The notes beneath the pieces were generated by a model. The model saw only the letters and a program-made list of their open reading frames with translations, was not told where the DNA came from and did not search any database. From NCBI RefSeq assembly GCF_001625195.1, contig NC_054389.1:3158520-3222519 (forward strand): 64,000 nucleotides of DNA, in the 5' to 3' direction. The DNA comes from Drechmeria coniospora. Lineage: Eukaryota; Ascomycota; Sordariomycetes; Hypocreales; Ophiocordycipitaceae. Numbering within the stretch: the first letter of the stretch is position 1; each line of letters starts with the position of its first letter. Shown piece after piece: positions 24,580 through 35,766 of the stretch. The position numbers and the translations under genes were made by a program.

Positions 24580-27500
24580 CTATTCCTCTAGGTACCACTT
24601 TGCCGTACCGATATTAGTAGTAGTTAGGAACTCAAATAGAGCCTCCCTTCCTTGCCTAGTACTAAATAAAATCGGTAGGGTAAGCGGCTTACCCTGTAGG
24701 GCTTCCTTTAGGTCTTTCCGTTCCTTCCTATAACGTACGCATTGTAGCAATAGGTGGGTTACAGTCTGTTTTTGCCCGCACTTACAGGCGTCCGAGTCGA
24801 TTTTTCCAATCTTTTTTTGGTAGGGCTTAAGGTATCCGATCCCTGTTTTTAGTTGTATATAGGCCGATTGGATAGGCCTAGGCAAATCGGGTAGACTAGG
24901 CTTATACGCAAACCTAGGTTTCCCAGTCCTTCGATAGTGGGCCCCTAGGCCCCTAGCCTTAGGGCCTCGGGCCTCCTCCCTAGCCCATAGCTCCTTCCAC
25001 CCCCCTAGGGCTACTTCCTTTACCCTCCTCCGTAGATAGCTTAGGGAGGTATAGGGGGTACCTATACTAGGCCTAGTTAGGCCTCCTTTTGCTACCTGGT
25101 CTGCAATTTCATTCCCTATAATTCCAACGTGGCTAGGGCACCACGTTAGGGTTATAGCTACCTTCCGGTCCGCTAGGCTATTTACTAGCTGCCTTGCCTT
25201 ATAGGCTAGGTCGCTATAGCCTACGGTTACCTTCTGAATAGCTGCTTGGCTATCTATAAAAAGATAGGCTTCTTGCGGTAGAGGGTTTCGTTGGGATAAG
25301 GCCTTTAGGGCCCTCGTTATACCAATTAGCTCGGCATCAACTACTTCGATCCTAGGGCCTAGGTTATAGGCCTTTGCCCCTAGGGCCCGGCCTGTAGGGT
25401 CCGTTTCGTAGTAGGCGCACGAGTTCGTTGTTTGACCCCTAATAGTCCCTTGTGACCCGTCTGTATAATACATAATACAGTTATTAAATTCTAGGTCCCT
25501 TAGAAGGGTTTCGTGTTCTACTTTAGCGGTCTCCTTAGGGCTTTGCGAAATACTTATAGAGGCCCTAGGCCCTAGGGCCCAGGGGGCTTGCCAGGTCGCT
25601 CTTTGTCTCTCTAGGCCCCAGTTAGGGCCTATTATTTCCTTGATTTTCGATAGTAGCCGGAATAGCTGTGTTATAGGCCTAATATAGGTAAAAGTACCTA
25701 AATCAGACCCTGATTCGGCTAGTTCGTCCCGTATGGCTATGTTGTAGGCCCTACGGATCGGGTGGTTGTACTGAAACATTAGGGTCCTTAGGGCGTAGCC
25801 TAGGCAGGCCTTCTGGAACCGTATCTCTGGCGGGGGGATCGCGGCCTCAATTTCTAGGGCTTTTGTAGGGGACCCCCTAAAGGCCCCTAGGACCTTCGGT
25901 AGGGCCTCGTTTTGTAGGCGTTGATAGTACTGTATTAGACCTTTTTGGCCGGGGCCCTGGCCTTTGTACCAAACAGGGACCCCGTAGTCCGCTATAGTAG
26001 TAATACAAGCAATATATAGTTGCCGTAGTGCCCTATAGGGTAGGCCCTTTTGGGTACTTGCTAGCCTAGATAGGCCTAGGAAGGCGGCCCTAGCTAGGGC
26101 TATTCGATTTTCGATATGTAATTTAAACGATAGCTTTGAATCGAACCAAATACCTAGCCACCTAATAACGGGCTTTGGTGTAATTGCTGTATTAGCTATT
26201 GTTACGCCTTCCGTTATAGGGGCTCTTTGTGTAGTAAAGTGGATTAGTTCCGTTTTCCCGTGGTCAAATTGGACCCCTTGGTCCGTTGCTTGGGCTGTGA
26301 GCCTAGTTACAATACCTTCTAGCGCCCGGCAGTTCTTATAGGCAGATCTAGACGATACCGTTAGGCTAAAGTCATCAATATAGGATAACTGAAAGGCCTT
26401 ATCCGCTATAATATCCCTAATATAAATTAGGAATAAGATAGGGCTTATAGGCGATCCTTGCGGTATTCCTATAGCTATTTCGACTAGTTGGTGGATTTGG
26501 CCGTCGAAGGCTAGTTGGATCGATCGGCCTGATAGGAACGATATAACCCAGCTAATTAGGGCCTTTGGGAGGTCTAGCCTTCGTAAAACCCCTATAAGCT
26601 TAGCCTTTGATACGTGATCGAAGGCGCCTTTAATATCAAGAAATAATGTAGTAGTAATAGTACTACTAGCCTTTTTCCTTGATAGGCGCTGTAATTCGAT
26701 ATAGTGGGTCAGTAATAGGGCTGTATCTATTGCAGACCTTTGTTTCCGCCCGCCTAGTTGTGTAGGGCCTAATAGGTCTGTAGTATTGGCTAGGTAGCTT
26801 AATCGCGTAGCGAATAGTTTTTCTAGGACTTTGCCTAGGCAATTTAGTAAGGCTATTACCCTGTAAGACTTAGGCTTCCTATAGTCTCGGTTGCCTTGCT
26901 TAGGGAGGATAATGCCTATACTTTGTCGCCATAGCTTAGGGTGGTAGCCTTCTGTAAATAAAGCGTTATAGGCCTTGTAGAGGAATTTAGGAATAACCTT
27001 ATAAGTCTGCTGGATAAGGGGGAAACCGATAGTATCGGGCCCTGGGGCTTTTTTATTCGAAGACGAATTAATAGCCTCTTTAACCTCTTTCCAAGCTAGG
27101 TTAGGCCACTCCCACCTTTCGCTACTAGCCTGTTTTATAGTAGGCCTCCTACTAGGCCCACTAGGTCCGTTAGGCCCGTTAGGCCCGCTAGGTCCGCTAG
27201 GCCCGCTAGGCCCGCTAGGCCCACCAGGCCCACTAGGTCCGTTAGGTCCGTTAGGCCCGCTAGGCCCGCTAGGCCCGCTAGGCCCGTTAGGCCCGTTAGG
27301 TCCGTTAGGCCCGCTAGGCCCGCCAGGCCCGCTAGGCCCACCAGGCCCATTAGGTCCGTTAGGTCCACCAGGCCCGCTAGGCCCGCTAGGCCCGCTAGTC
27401 CTGCTAAGCAGCCTACTAGGCCCTATAGGTTCTGTTGGCTCCGTTAGTTCTGTAGGCCCTGTCGGAAATAGGGTTGTAATAAAGGCATCGCATTTTTCCT

Positions 27501-28450
27501 GGAAGGTATTTGCTATTATATTTCTTCCTTCATTAGTATACAATATACCCGGAAGGTTAGTATTCTGGCTAGCTTTTGTATAGTTATAGGCTTGGAAAAC
27601 CTCCTTATTAACTGCATTAGCTAGAAAGGTCTCCCAGTAGCCTACTTTAGCCTTCCGAATAGCATAAAAATAGGCATTACGGGCCGTTTTCCAGTCTTCT
27701 TTGCATTTCCGGTTTTTCCGAAATAGTCTTTGTGTACGGCTAAGGGTCTTCCGTAAGTCTAGTAGCTCGGGGGTCCACCAAGGCTTAGACCGTTCACTAG
27801 GCCGTAGCCTAGGGATTGCCTCTATAGCTACTGCCTGTATAGCCTCTGTAATTAGTATAGCTATTCCATCTAGATCCCTTACTGAAATTAGGGTATCTAG
27901 TTGCTGATTTAGGGATGCCTGCTTTTCCTGTAATAAACAGTTATACTTATTCCAGTTGGCCTTCTTATAATTGAATAAGGGGGGCCTAGACTGGAATAGT
28001 AGGCTTGCTGTAGGTAGGACAGGCGCCCTAGCTTCAAAGGCGATTACCTGGTGATCGGACCCGGATGCCTCTAAGTACCTCCAGTTAGACCAGTTTAGTA
28101 GGTTAAAAGGGGTACTAAAGGCTAGGTCAATAATAGACCTAGACTTTAAGCCGGGCCTAAAATAGGTGCCCCCTTTAACCTCTTCTGGGTCCTGGATTAG
28201 GCTAGCCTTCTGGCTTGTTAGCCAGTTTACTAGCCTTTGTGCCTTAGTAGCCCTAATAGGGTCTACCGCTGGATTCCATAATGGGTGATGTAAGTTGAAA
28301 TCCCCTATAATAAGTGTAGGCTTATTGCATCTATAGGGTAGAAGGAGCCTCTCGACTGTATAGGGGTTCTGGCTTGGTTGCCCGCTAGGCCTAGCGCTAG
28401 GCCTAGGCCCGTTAGGCCCGTTAGGCCCGTTAGGCCCGTTAGGCCCGTTA
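24580..28450 (-). CDS. LINE ORF2, 5'-partial: endonuclease C-terminal part, RT, RNase H, CCHC
   Basis: The frame is open from the truncation point in the endonuclease (28,450) to the TAG at 24,580. Codons from 27,543 down give a protein identical to that of the full-length copy. Motifs: GDFNLHHP and SDHQVI (endonuclease), the Gly-Pro tract (27,148-27,462), SYIDDFSL (RT active site), YYTDGSQ / VDAELIGI / FIDSQAA / NEIAD (RNase H) and [16 protein letters not shown] (zinc motif). It lacks the first endonuclease block, the 5' UTR and ORF1, so it cannot be autonomous. The TTG at 27,543 is not a credible start. Confidence 0.85.
27148..27462 (-). repeat. 9-bp minisatellite in LINE copy K (endonuclease-RT linker)
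   Basis: In-frame Gly-Pro-Ser/Asn/Gly units, reverse complement of the array at 40,254-40,568 and apparently identical in unit order. Confidence 0.92.
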
Positions 28451-28603
28451 TACTGCTAGTTTAGTTAGCTAGTTAGCTCCTGCGGGCCGTTAGGACCCTA
28501 AGGGTCTAGTAGGCCTATTAGGTCTTCTAGGCCCTAAGGGACCTATAGGCCGCCGCGTTATAGCCCCTAGGGCTGCATGCGCGTAATGAATGAAAAAAAA
28601 AAA

Positions 28604-30127
28604 CTAGCAGTAACTACTGGCTATTTATATTAAATTAGTAGAGCTTTCCCTTGCATTTTACGAATCTTAGTCCCTAGGCCTAGGCCTAGTACTATTCCTC
28701 TAGGTACTACTTTACCGTACCGATATTAGTAGTAGTTAGGAACTTAAATAGAGCCTCCCTTCCTTACCTAGTACTAAATAAAATCGGTAGGGTAAGCGGC
28801 TTACCCTGTAGGGCTTCCTTTAGGTCTTTCCGTTCCTTCCTATAACGTATACATTATAGTATTAGGTGGGTTACAGTCTGTTTTTGCCCGCAATTCCAGG
28901 CGTCCGAGTCGATTTTTCCAATCTTTTTTTGGTAGGGCTCAAGGTATCCGATCCCTGTTTTTAGTTATATATAGGCCGATTGGATAGGCCTAGGCAAATC
29001 GGGTAGGCTAGGCTTATACGCAAACCTAGGTTTCCTAGTCCGTTGATAGTAGGCCCCTAGGCCCCTAGCCTTAGGGCCTTGGGCCTCCTCCCTAGCCCAT
29101 AGCTCCTTCCACCCCCCTAGGGCTACTTTCTTTACCCTCCTCCGTAGATAGCTTAAGGAGGTATAGGGGGTACCTATACTAGGCCTAGTTAGGCCTCCTT
29201 TTGCTACCTGGTCTGCAATTTTATTCCCTATAATTCCAACGTAGCTAGGGCACTACGTTAGGGTTATACCTACTTTCCGCTCCGCTAGGCTATTTACTAG
29301 CTGCCTTACCTTATAGGCTAGGTCGCTATAGCCTACGGTTACCTTCTGAATAGCTGCTTGGCTACTATTTATAAAAAGATAGGCTTCTTGCAGTAGGGGG
29401 TTTCGTTAGGATAAGGCCTTTAGGGCCCTTGTTATACCAATTAGCTTGGCATCAACTACTTCGATCCTAGGGCCTAGGTTATAGGCCTTTGCCCCTAGGG
29501 CCCAGCCTATAGGGTCCGTTTTGTAGTAGGCGCATGAGTTTATTGTTTGACCCCTAATAATCCCTTGTAACCCGTCTGTATAATAAATAATACAGTTATT
29601 AAATTCTAGGTCCCTTAGAAGGGTTTCGTATTCTACTTTAGCGGTCTCCTTAGGGCTTTGCAAAATACTTATAGAGGCCCTAGGCCCTAGGGCCCAAGGG
29701 GCTTGCTAGGCCGCTCTTTGTCTCTCTAGGCCCTAGTTAGGACCTATTATTTCCTTAATTTTCGATAGTAGCTAGAATAGCTGTGTTATAGGCCTAATAT
29801 AGGCAAAAGTACCTAAATCAGACCCCGATTCGGCTAGTTCGTCCCGTATAGCTATATTGTAGGCCGTACGGATCGGGTGGTTGTACTGAAACATTAGGGT
29901 CCTTAGGGCGTAGCCTAGGCAGGCCTTCTGGAACCGTATCTCCGGCGGGGGGATTGCGGCCTCAATTTCAAGGGCTTTTGTAGGGGACCCCCTAAAAGCC
30001 CCTAGGACCTTCGGTAGGGCCTCGTTTTGTAAGCGTTAATAGTACTGTATTAGGCCTTATTGGCCCTAGCCTTTGTACTAAACAGGGACCCTGTAATCCG
30101 CTATAGTAGTAATACAAGCAATATATC
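28604..30127 (-). mobile_element. LINE copy G, right part (older, RIP-marked)
   Basis: It continues copy G after the CTAGCAGTA duplication: 3' UTR, ORF2 C-terminus, RNase H and the start of the RT C-terminal region. Many Gln/Trp/His codons have become stops or TA-type variants (for example the fragment open only at 29,406-29,663), so it is the oldest LINE layer here. It is cut at 30,127 by a Copia LTR. Confidence 0.88.
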
Positions 30128-30128
30128 T

Positions 30129-30711
30129 TGCAATTTGGGTGCGCAAGAGGAGGGGTAGTGGAAGTATATCGCATGGACCAGGGAATTAATCAAGCTGTTA
30201 GTAACAGCATAAGGGGAACCAGTTAGTAACTGGATAAGAGTATAAACTTAATAGTACTAAATTATATAAACGAATGCAATTATATTTCAAAAAAGAGAAA
30301 CTATTCTAAGGGAATAGCTACTGCCTTATATAGGTGTAGAAGTATAGTAAAGACTGTTCTAGCTTATTCTATAAGGTTCTAGCTTATTCTATAAGTAGGG
30401 TAAGTAATATTCCGGCTTATTCTAAGGAGTTCTAGTACATTCTATAAGTAGGGTATAGAATATTCTAGAATATTCTAGAATGTTCTAGAGCATTCTGTAC
30501 TATACCTAATTAGGTAAGTATCTCTAACAATAGTTTAGAGAAATAGTATATTTTATACTATTAGTTAGCTCTGTATACTTACTTATACTTTTAATATAGT
30601 ATAGTATATCTGTTAGTAGTAGTACTTCTGATAGTTGCTACTGGTAGTAGTAATAATAGGATAGTATCCTATTTAGGTAGTCTTACTAGTATAAATTCTA
30701 GTATTTTAATA
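30129..30711 (-). repeat. Copia 3' LTR, 583 bp
   Basis: On the minus strand it starts TATTAAAATAC (probably TGTTAAAATAC before mutation) and ends AAATTGCA. The same 583-bp unit recurs at 44,265-44,847, and in split or inverted form at 50,483-50,724 + 57,381-57,664 and at 57,665-58,246. Confidence 0.9.
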
Positions 30712-32528
30712 CCCCCTTTATTTAGCTAGTATGATTACTGCTAAATAGGGATCCCTTGGAGACCTAGTAGGCTAAGGTAGCGTTAGAAGAGATTAGCGGT
30801 AAGGGCCTTAGTAAGACTATCGGTAGGTATAGACTTAGTGTTTAGGTAACTAATTTTGGCTAGCCTATTGGTTGCTTTTTGCCGAATATACCGGAACTTT
30901 AGTAGTATATGCTTTGTTCGGTTATGCTAATTAGGATTGTTAGCGTTAGAGATAGATCTGTTGTTATTGTATAGAAGTAGGATGGGTTTTTTAAGGCCTT
31001 TATTGATTTCTATAAATAGACCGTCTAGCTATTTAAGTTCCTAAATCGCTTCCAGTAGGGTATCCGATTCTGCCTCTATAGTAGAAAGAGTAATAGTACT
31101 AGCCCTTTTTGATTTCTAGTAGATTGGTCTGCCTACTAGGGTAAAGAGGTACCTATAGGTAGACTTAGAAGAATCTAAGTTACCTGTAAAGTTACTGTTA
31201 GAATATCCTAATAGATTGGGTATTATTAACTTAGACTAATAGTATATAGCTAGGTCTATAGTTCCTTTTAGATATTGAAGAAGGTTCTTACCGGCTAATA
31301 GCTATAGACTAGTAGCCTAATGCATATACTGAGATAGCTATTGGATTGCAAAGGCTATATTTAGTCGGGTTAGTAGTATAAGGTATATTAGAGTCCCTAC
31401 TATTTGTTAGTATACTAGTTGGTCGGTTGCGGATAAGGGAGTAAGAGGCATTACAGTAGCCTGCTTAAGTACTCCTGGCTGTAGTAGTATTGCTACTGCC
31501 TTGGCCTTCTTTAACCTAAATCGGGATAGGGCTTCCTTAATATACCCTTTTTGGCTAAGGGTAATACCCTTAGTTGTTTGATTAATTTGTACGCCTAGGA
31601 AGAAGGCGGCCTATCCGCGGTCTTCGATTAGGTAAACCTTATGTAGTTGTTGCTTTAACTTATTAATATATATAAGGTTTGGTCCAATAAGTAGGTAGTT
31701 ATTGATATAGCTAACTATATAAGTACTAGTAGTACTATTATAGTAGATAGCCGGATCGGATATAAGGGGGCTATATCCGTATTATTGTAGTAGTTTAGTA
31801 AGTACCTCCTACTATTCTCTAGGTCCTTGTTTTAGGCCGTAGAGTGCCTTTTTTAAAAGGATACCTTGTTTAACTACTAGGTTGTAGTTTAGCTTAGCTA
31901 GTAGCTTAACTAAATTATTAGTCTTATTAAGACTAATAAATGCTTTTAGTCCCTTGGGAATTTTAAGATAATTAACTTCGGGTAGCTTACTGTTTAGGAA
32001 AGCACTAATAAAGTCAATCTGTTCGACGTACTAGTTGTTCTAGGCAGCTAGGGCTAGTAGTATCCTTTAGGTAGGTGGAATACTAGTAGTTGCAAAAGTC
32101 TTTAGGTAATTAAGGCCTTTAATTTGTATAAATCCCTTAGCTACTAGTTATGCCTTAAATTTGATAGGGTTATTCTGCTAATCCTTTTTAACTTATAGTA
32201 TAAGTTGGCTTTTTAGAAGTTGTCTGCTAGTTGGTATTTCTTAAAGGGGGATAAAATAAAATACCTTTGCCTGGATAAGCTACTGGAATTCCGAGAATAT
32301 AGTACTTATCTATTGGTCTTTGTTGTCTGACTTAAGTACCTGTTTCTAGCTAGTAGGCTTGCTACTATTTGGTAGTTGCTTGGCCTTAGCTTAGTAGTAT
32401 AGGTCCTGGATCCAATACGCTAGGTTAAGATCCATTGGGTTAGGGTTATCTTTTGGTTCTAGTGTATCTGGAAGAGAGGTATCTGGTAGATCCTCTATTG
32501 GCTGAGCCAGGACCCCCTCTGTTGTACT

Positions 32529-32772
32529 AGTCCTAGTAGGACTAGTTGGTCCGTTGGCTCCTTACAACCTACTGGTCCTAGTAGGACTAGTAGGTCTACT
32601 AGTCCTAGTAGGACTAGTAGGTCCGTTGGCTCCTTGCAACCTACTGGTCTTAGTAGGACTAGTAGGTCTACTAGCCCTAGTAGGGCTAGTAGGTCCGTTG
32701 GTTCCTTGTAACCTACTGGTCCTAGTAGGACTGGTAGGTCTATTAGTCCTAGTAGGACTAGTAGGTCCGTTG
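32529..32772 (-). repeat. Minisatellite in the Copia integrase-RT linker
   Basis: Units built on ctagtcctagtaggactagt encode, on the minus strand, repeats like PTSPTRTSR with LQGxNG spacers. The homologous array at 46,660-46,932 has a different unit arrangement. Open frames on the plus strand here are shadows. Confidence 0.88.
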
Positions 32773-33984
32773 GCCCCCTCTGTCTCCCTAGGTGTTAGGG
32801 GACTAGAGGTATTTTGCGAGATATAGTCTTCTATCTTAATTTCCCCCTTTAACTCTAGTTCTTAAAGACTAGGACTTAGTAGTTATTAAAGTCCTTGGGA
32901 GATAGGGCCTATACCTTCTAGGATTTTTAGGAAAGTGGTTTTTGTAACTGCCCTCCTAGAGGGTATATATATAAGGTATGTTTTTGAACCTAGCGTTGCT
33001 AGTAGCCTTACTGGTTCTGTGCGTTGTGCTAATTTAGTACTTTAAATCCGTTTCTGGTATAGGATTAGGACTTTGCAGTAGGTACCAATAGCCTTATAGG
33101 CTGTAAGGTTTGGTGGTGTTTTTAGCCCTTATAACTCCTGCTTAAGCAATTGGTAGGGGCTTAGATCCCTATTAGTAATTGTAGTATAGTTGACCAGGTT
33201 AACTATAGCAGGAAGTATAGCAGACTAGAGGAATAGTAGGAGGCCGGCCTAGATTATAGTTACTTATAGCCGGTCCAGAATAACTCGTATAGACCGTTCG
33301 GTAAGTCTATTTTGTTCGGGGGTATATGGGTAAGACGTATTAAATAGTATTCCTTTGGTACCTAACTAGTCCTAAAGCAGTATGTTGATTTTAGGTCCTC
33401 TATTATAAAATAGCCTTTTTGGGTAACGGCTATAGTGTATTTTTAGGCTTTAAAAGAAGTTCTTTATAGCCTGGAGAATTGTTGGTCCTTCCTTATTAGG
33501 TAGGATATATATCCAATAGAATTAGGATTTGCAATCGATAAGGATTAGTCTAATGGACTTTCGATTGTAGGATATAGGTTTAATCCTAAATATATCCCCT
33601 TCGATTAAGTTAAGTATATAGTCTAGATCCTTAATTGGATCCCTTAACTAGTATTTAGTAAATTTTGCCCGTATACAAGCGAGGTATTAAAAATCGGTAG
33701 CCTTAATAGATAAGAAGTTAGGTAGCCCGCTAGTAATTTTACTAGTCTTTTTCAAAAGTAGTAGACTAATATATCCTAGTCGGATGTACTAGATACCTAC
33801 TTATTGCAATAGTCTTTGGTAAGACTAGTTACTGAATTCCGAACTAGTAGTCGGAATAGCCTGTTCCTCGGTACTAATAGTAGGGACTGCTAGTAGGTCT
33901 GTTGCCTCTATAGGGATTGGGTCCTCTATAGGGTCTTTGTATAGGGTAGCCTTAGTAAGGTCCCTTGATCTAACCGAACTAGTA

Positions 33985-34132
33985 GTTGGGCTAGGATTTA
34001 GTCCTGGTATAGGTACTTAACTAAGTACCGACCTAGGTATAGATCTAGGTACCGGACTAGGTACCGATTTAGGTACCGGACTAGGTACCGATTTAGGTGC
34101 TAAACTAGGTACCGATCTAGGTACCGTTTAGT
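33985..34132 (-). repeat. Tandem repeat built on ccggactaggtaccgat
   Basis: Roughly 24-bp units alternating ggtaccggacta and ggtaccgattta inside the Copia polyprotein gene. The second Copia element has the corresponding array at 48,165-48,292 with small differences. Confidence 0.82.
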
Positions 34133-34477
34133 CTTCTGCTTCGTTAGCCTAGGAAGGTAGTTGTAAAGGAATTTCTACTGTTATTCCGTAGCTACTATAG
34201 TAGCTAAAGTAGGCTAAGTCTAATTTGCTTAGATAGGGCGTATCTTAGCCTTCTTATTGTAAGAAGAAGCCGTACCTCTAGAAGTTAAGTAGACTATATA
34301 CTTATCGGTTCGAGTTATATAGGGATTCCTTAATAAGTATTCCCCCTAATCCGTAGTAGCGGATTCCACTAATAATATTAACTTCTATTTTCGGAATATA
34401 TAGTGCATCTTGTAGTACAAGAGTACTATAGGTTGGTGGATCGGTATTAATTAATACCGTAAATTTTGTATTTCCAA

Positions 34478-35766
34478 TTTTTTTTTTTCATTCATTACGC
34501 GCATGCAGCCCTAGGGGCTATGGCGCGGCGGCCTATAGATCCCTCAGGGCCTAGAAGACCTAATAGGCCTACTAGACCCTTAGGGTCCTAACGGCCCGCA
34601 AGAGCTAACTAGCTAACTAAACTAGCAGTAACGACTGGCTATTTATATTAAATCAGTAGAGCTTTCCCTCGCATTTCACGAATCTTAGTCCCTAGGCCTA
34701 GGCCTAGTACTATAATTAGGGCCTTTGGGAGGTCTAGCCTTCGTAAAACCCCTATAAGCTTAGTCTTTGATACGTAATCGAAGGCGCCTTTAATATTAAG
34801 GAATAATGTAGTAATAATAGTACTACTAGCCTTTTTCCTTGATAGGCGCTATAATTCGATATAGTGGGTTAGTAACAGGGCTGTATCTATTGCAGACCTT
34901 TGTTTCCGCCCGCCTAGTTGTATAGGGCCTAATAGGTCTGTAGTATTGGCTAGGTAGCTTAATCGCGTGGCGAATAGTTTTTCTAGGACTTTGCCTAGGC
35001 AATTTAGTAAGGCTATTACCCTATAAGACTTAGGCTTCCTATAGTCTCGGTTGCCTTGCTTAGGGAGGATAATGCCTATACTTTGTCGCTATAGCTTAGG
35101 GTGGTAGCCTTCTGTAAATAAAGCGTTATAGGCCTTGTAGAGGAATTTAGGAATAACCTTATAAGTCTGCTGGATAAGGGGGAAACCGATAGTATCGGGC
35201 CCTGGGGCTTTTTTATTCGAAGACGAATTAATAGCCTCTTTAACCTCTTTCCAAGCTAGGTTAGGCCACTCCCACCTTTCTCTACTAGCCTGTTTTATAG
35301 TAGGCCTCCTACTAGGCCCGCTAGGTCCGCTAGGCCCGCTAGGCCCGCTAGGCCCGCTAGGCCCACTAGGCCTACTAGGTCCGTTAGGTCCGTTAGGCCC
35401 GTTAGGCCCTGTTGGAAATAGGGTTGTGAGAAAGGCATCGCATTTTTCCTGGAAGGTATTTGCTATTATATCTCTTCCTTCCTTAGTATACAATATACCC
35501 GGAAGGTTAGTATTCTGGCTAGCTTTTGTATAGTTATAGGCTTGGAAAACCTTCCTGTTAACTGCATTAGCCAGAAAGGTCTCCCAGTAGCCTACTTTAG
35601 CCTTCCGAATAGCATAAAAATAGGCATTACGGGCCGTTTTCCAGTCTTCTTTGCATTTCCGGTTTTTCCGAAATAGTCTTTGTGTACGGCTAAGGGTCTT
35701 CCGTAAGTCTAGTAGCTCGGGGGTCCACTAAGGCTTAGACCGTTTACTAGGCCGTAGCCTAGGGAT
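34478..35766 (-). mobile_element. LINE copy L: minus strand, internal deletion
   Basis: Poly(T), 3' UTR to the ORF2 stop region (34,712), then a jump straight to the RT domain. About 1.8 kb (RT C-terminus to RNase H and CCHC) is missing. It continues through the endonuclease-RT linker (35,312-35,414, few Gly-Pro units) into the endonuclease, open at 35,089-35,493. It is inserted in the Copia element and cut at 35,766 by another LINE poly(T). Confidence 0.88.
35312..35414 (-). repeat. Short 9-bp Gly-Pro array in LINE copy L
   Basis: About ten in-frame units, against some 33 in the full-length copy, showing the length variation of this linker. Confidence 0.9.

Larger units (their letters stand above)
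24339..28450 (-). mobile_element. LINE copy K: recent 5'-truncated insertion with intact partial ORF2
   Basis: About 19 T residues (poly(A) complement), the 3' UTR, then ORF2 up to the Gly-Pro repeats of the endonuclease, where it is 5'-truncated. TACTGCTAG at 24,330-24,338 and 28,451-28,459 is a perfect duplication. The target is the 3' UTR of plus-strand copy H. Sequence is nearly identical to the full-length copy: predicted proteins match over 987 codons, distances agree to the base in the endonuclease, and I saw one base difference in the 3' UTR (near 24,416 against 43,304). Confidence 0.92.
21268..28603 (+). mobile_element. LINE copy H: plus strand, inserted in copy G, itself carrying three LINE insertions
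   Basis: It is 5'-truncated in the RT domain (starting near APGPDTIG) and ends with a poly(A) tail at about 28,593-28,603. Flanking duplications CTAGCAGTA at 21,259-21,267 and 28,604-28,612 mark the insertion. Its own body is 21,268-21,620, 21,987-22,384, 22,488-24,338 and 28,451-28,603. The open stretch 23,051-24,178 encodes most of the RNase H region and ends at a CAA-to-TAA change near 24,176. A Gly-Gln hexanucleotide expansion lies at about 22,841-22,885. Other RIP-type changes are sparse, so it is intermediate in age. Confidence 0.85.
30129..34477 (-). mobile_element. Copia element 1, minus strand, 5'-truncated, degraded
   Basis: The 3' LTR is 30,129-30,711 (583 bp). Upstream on the minus strand the polyprotein is readable between stops: RNase H (about 30,780-31,300), reverse transcriptase (31,900-32,300, reading LVAKGFIQIKGLNYLKTFA then IDFISAFLNSKLPE) and integrase C-terminal part (about 33,050-33,320, reading ERSIRVILDRL). 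Between integrase and RT lies a Pro/Ser/Thr/Arg tandem-repeat linker (32,529-32,772). The element is cut at 34,478 by the poly(T) of a LINE, so the gag part and 5' LTR are missing. RIP-type stops are scattered but fewer than in the Gypsy elements. Confidence 0.87.

Noticed and set aside
27148..27462. CRISPR-like array of short repeats
   Set aside because: Units are contiguous 9-bp tandem repeats with no spacers, in frame within a LINE, in a fungal genome.
32554..32826. Plus-strand Leu-Val-Gly repeat ORFs over the Copia linker (also 46,688-46,987)
   Set aside because: Antisense readings of the Copia polyprotein minisatellite, which codes on the minus strand.
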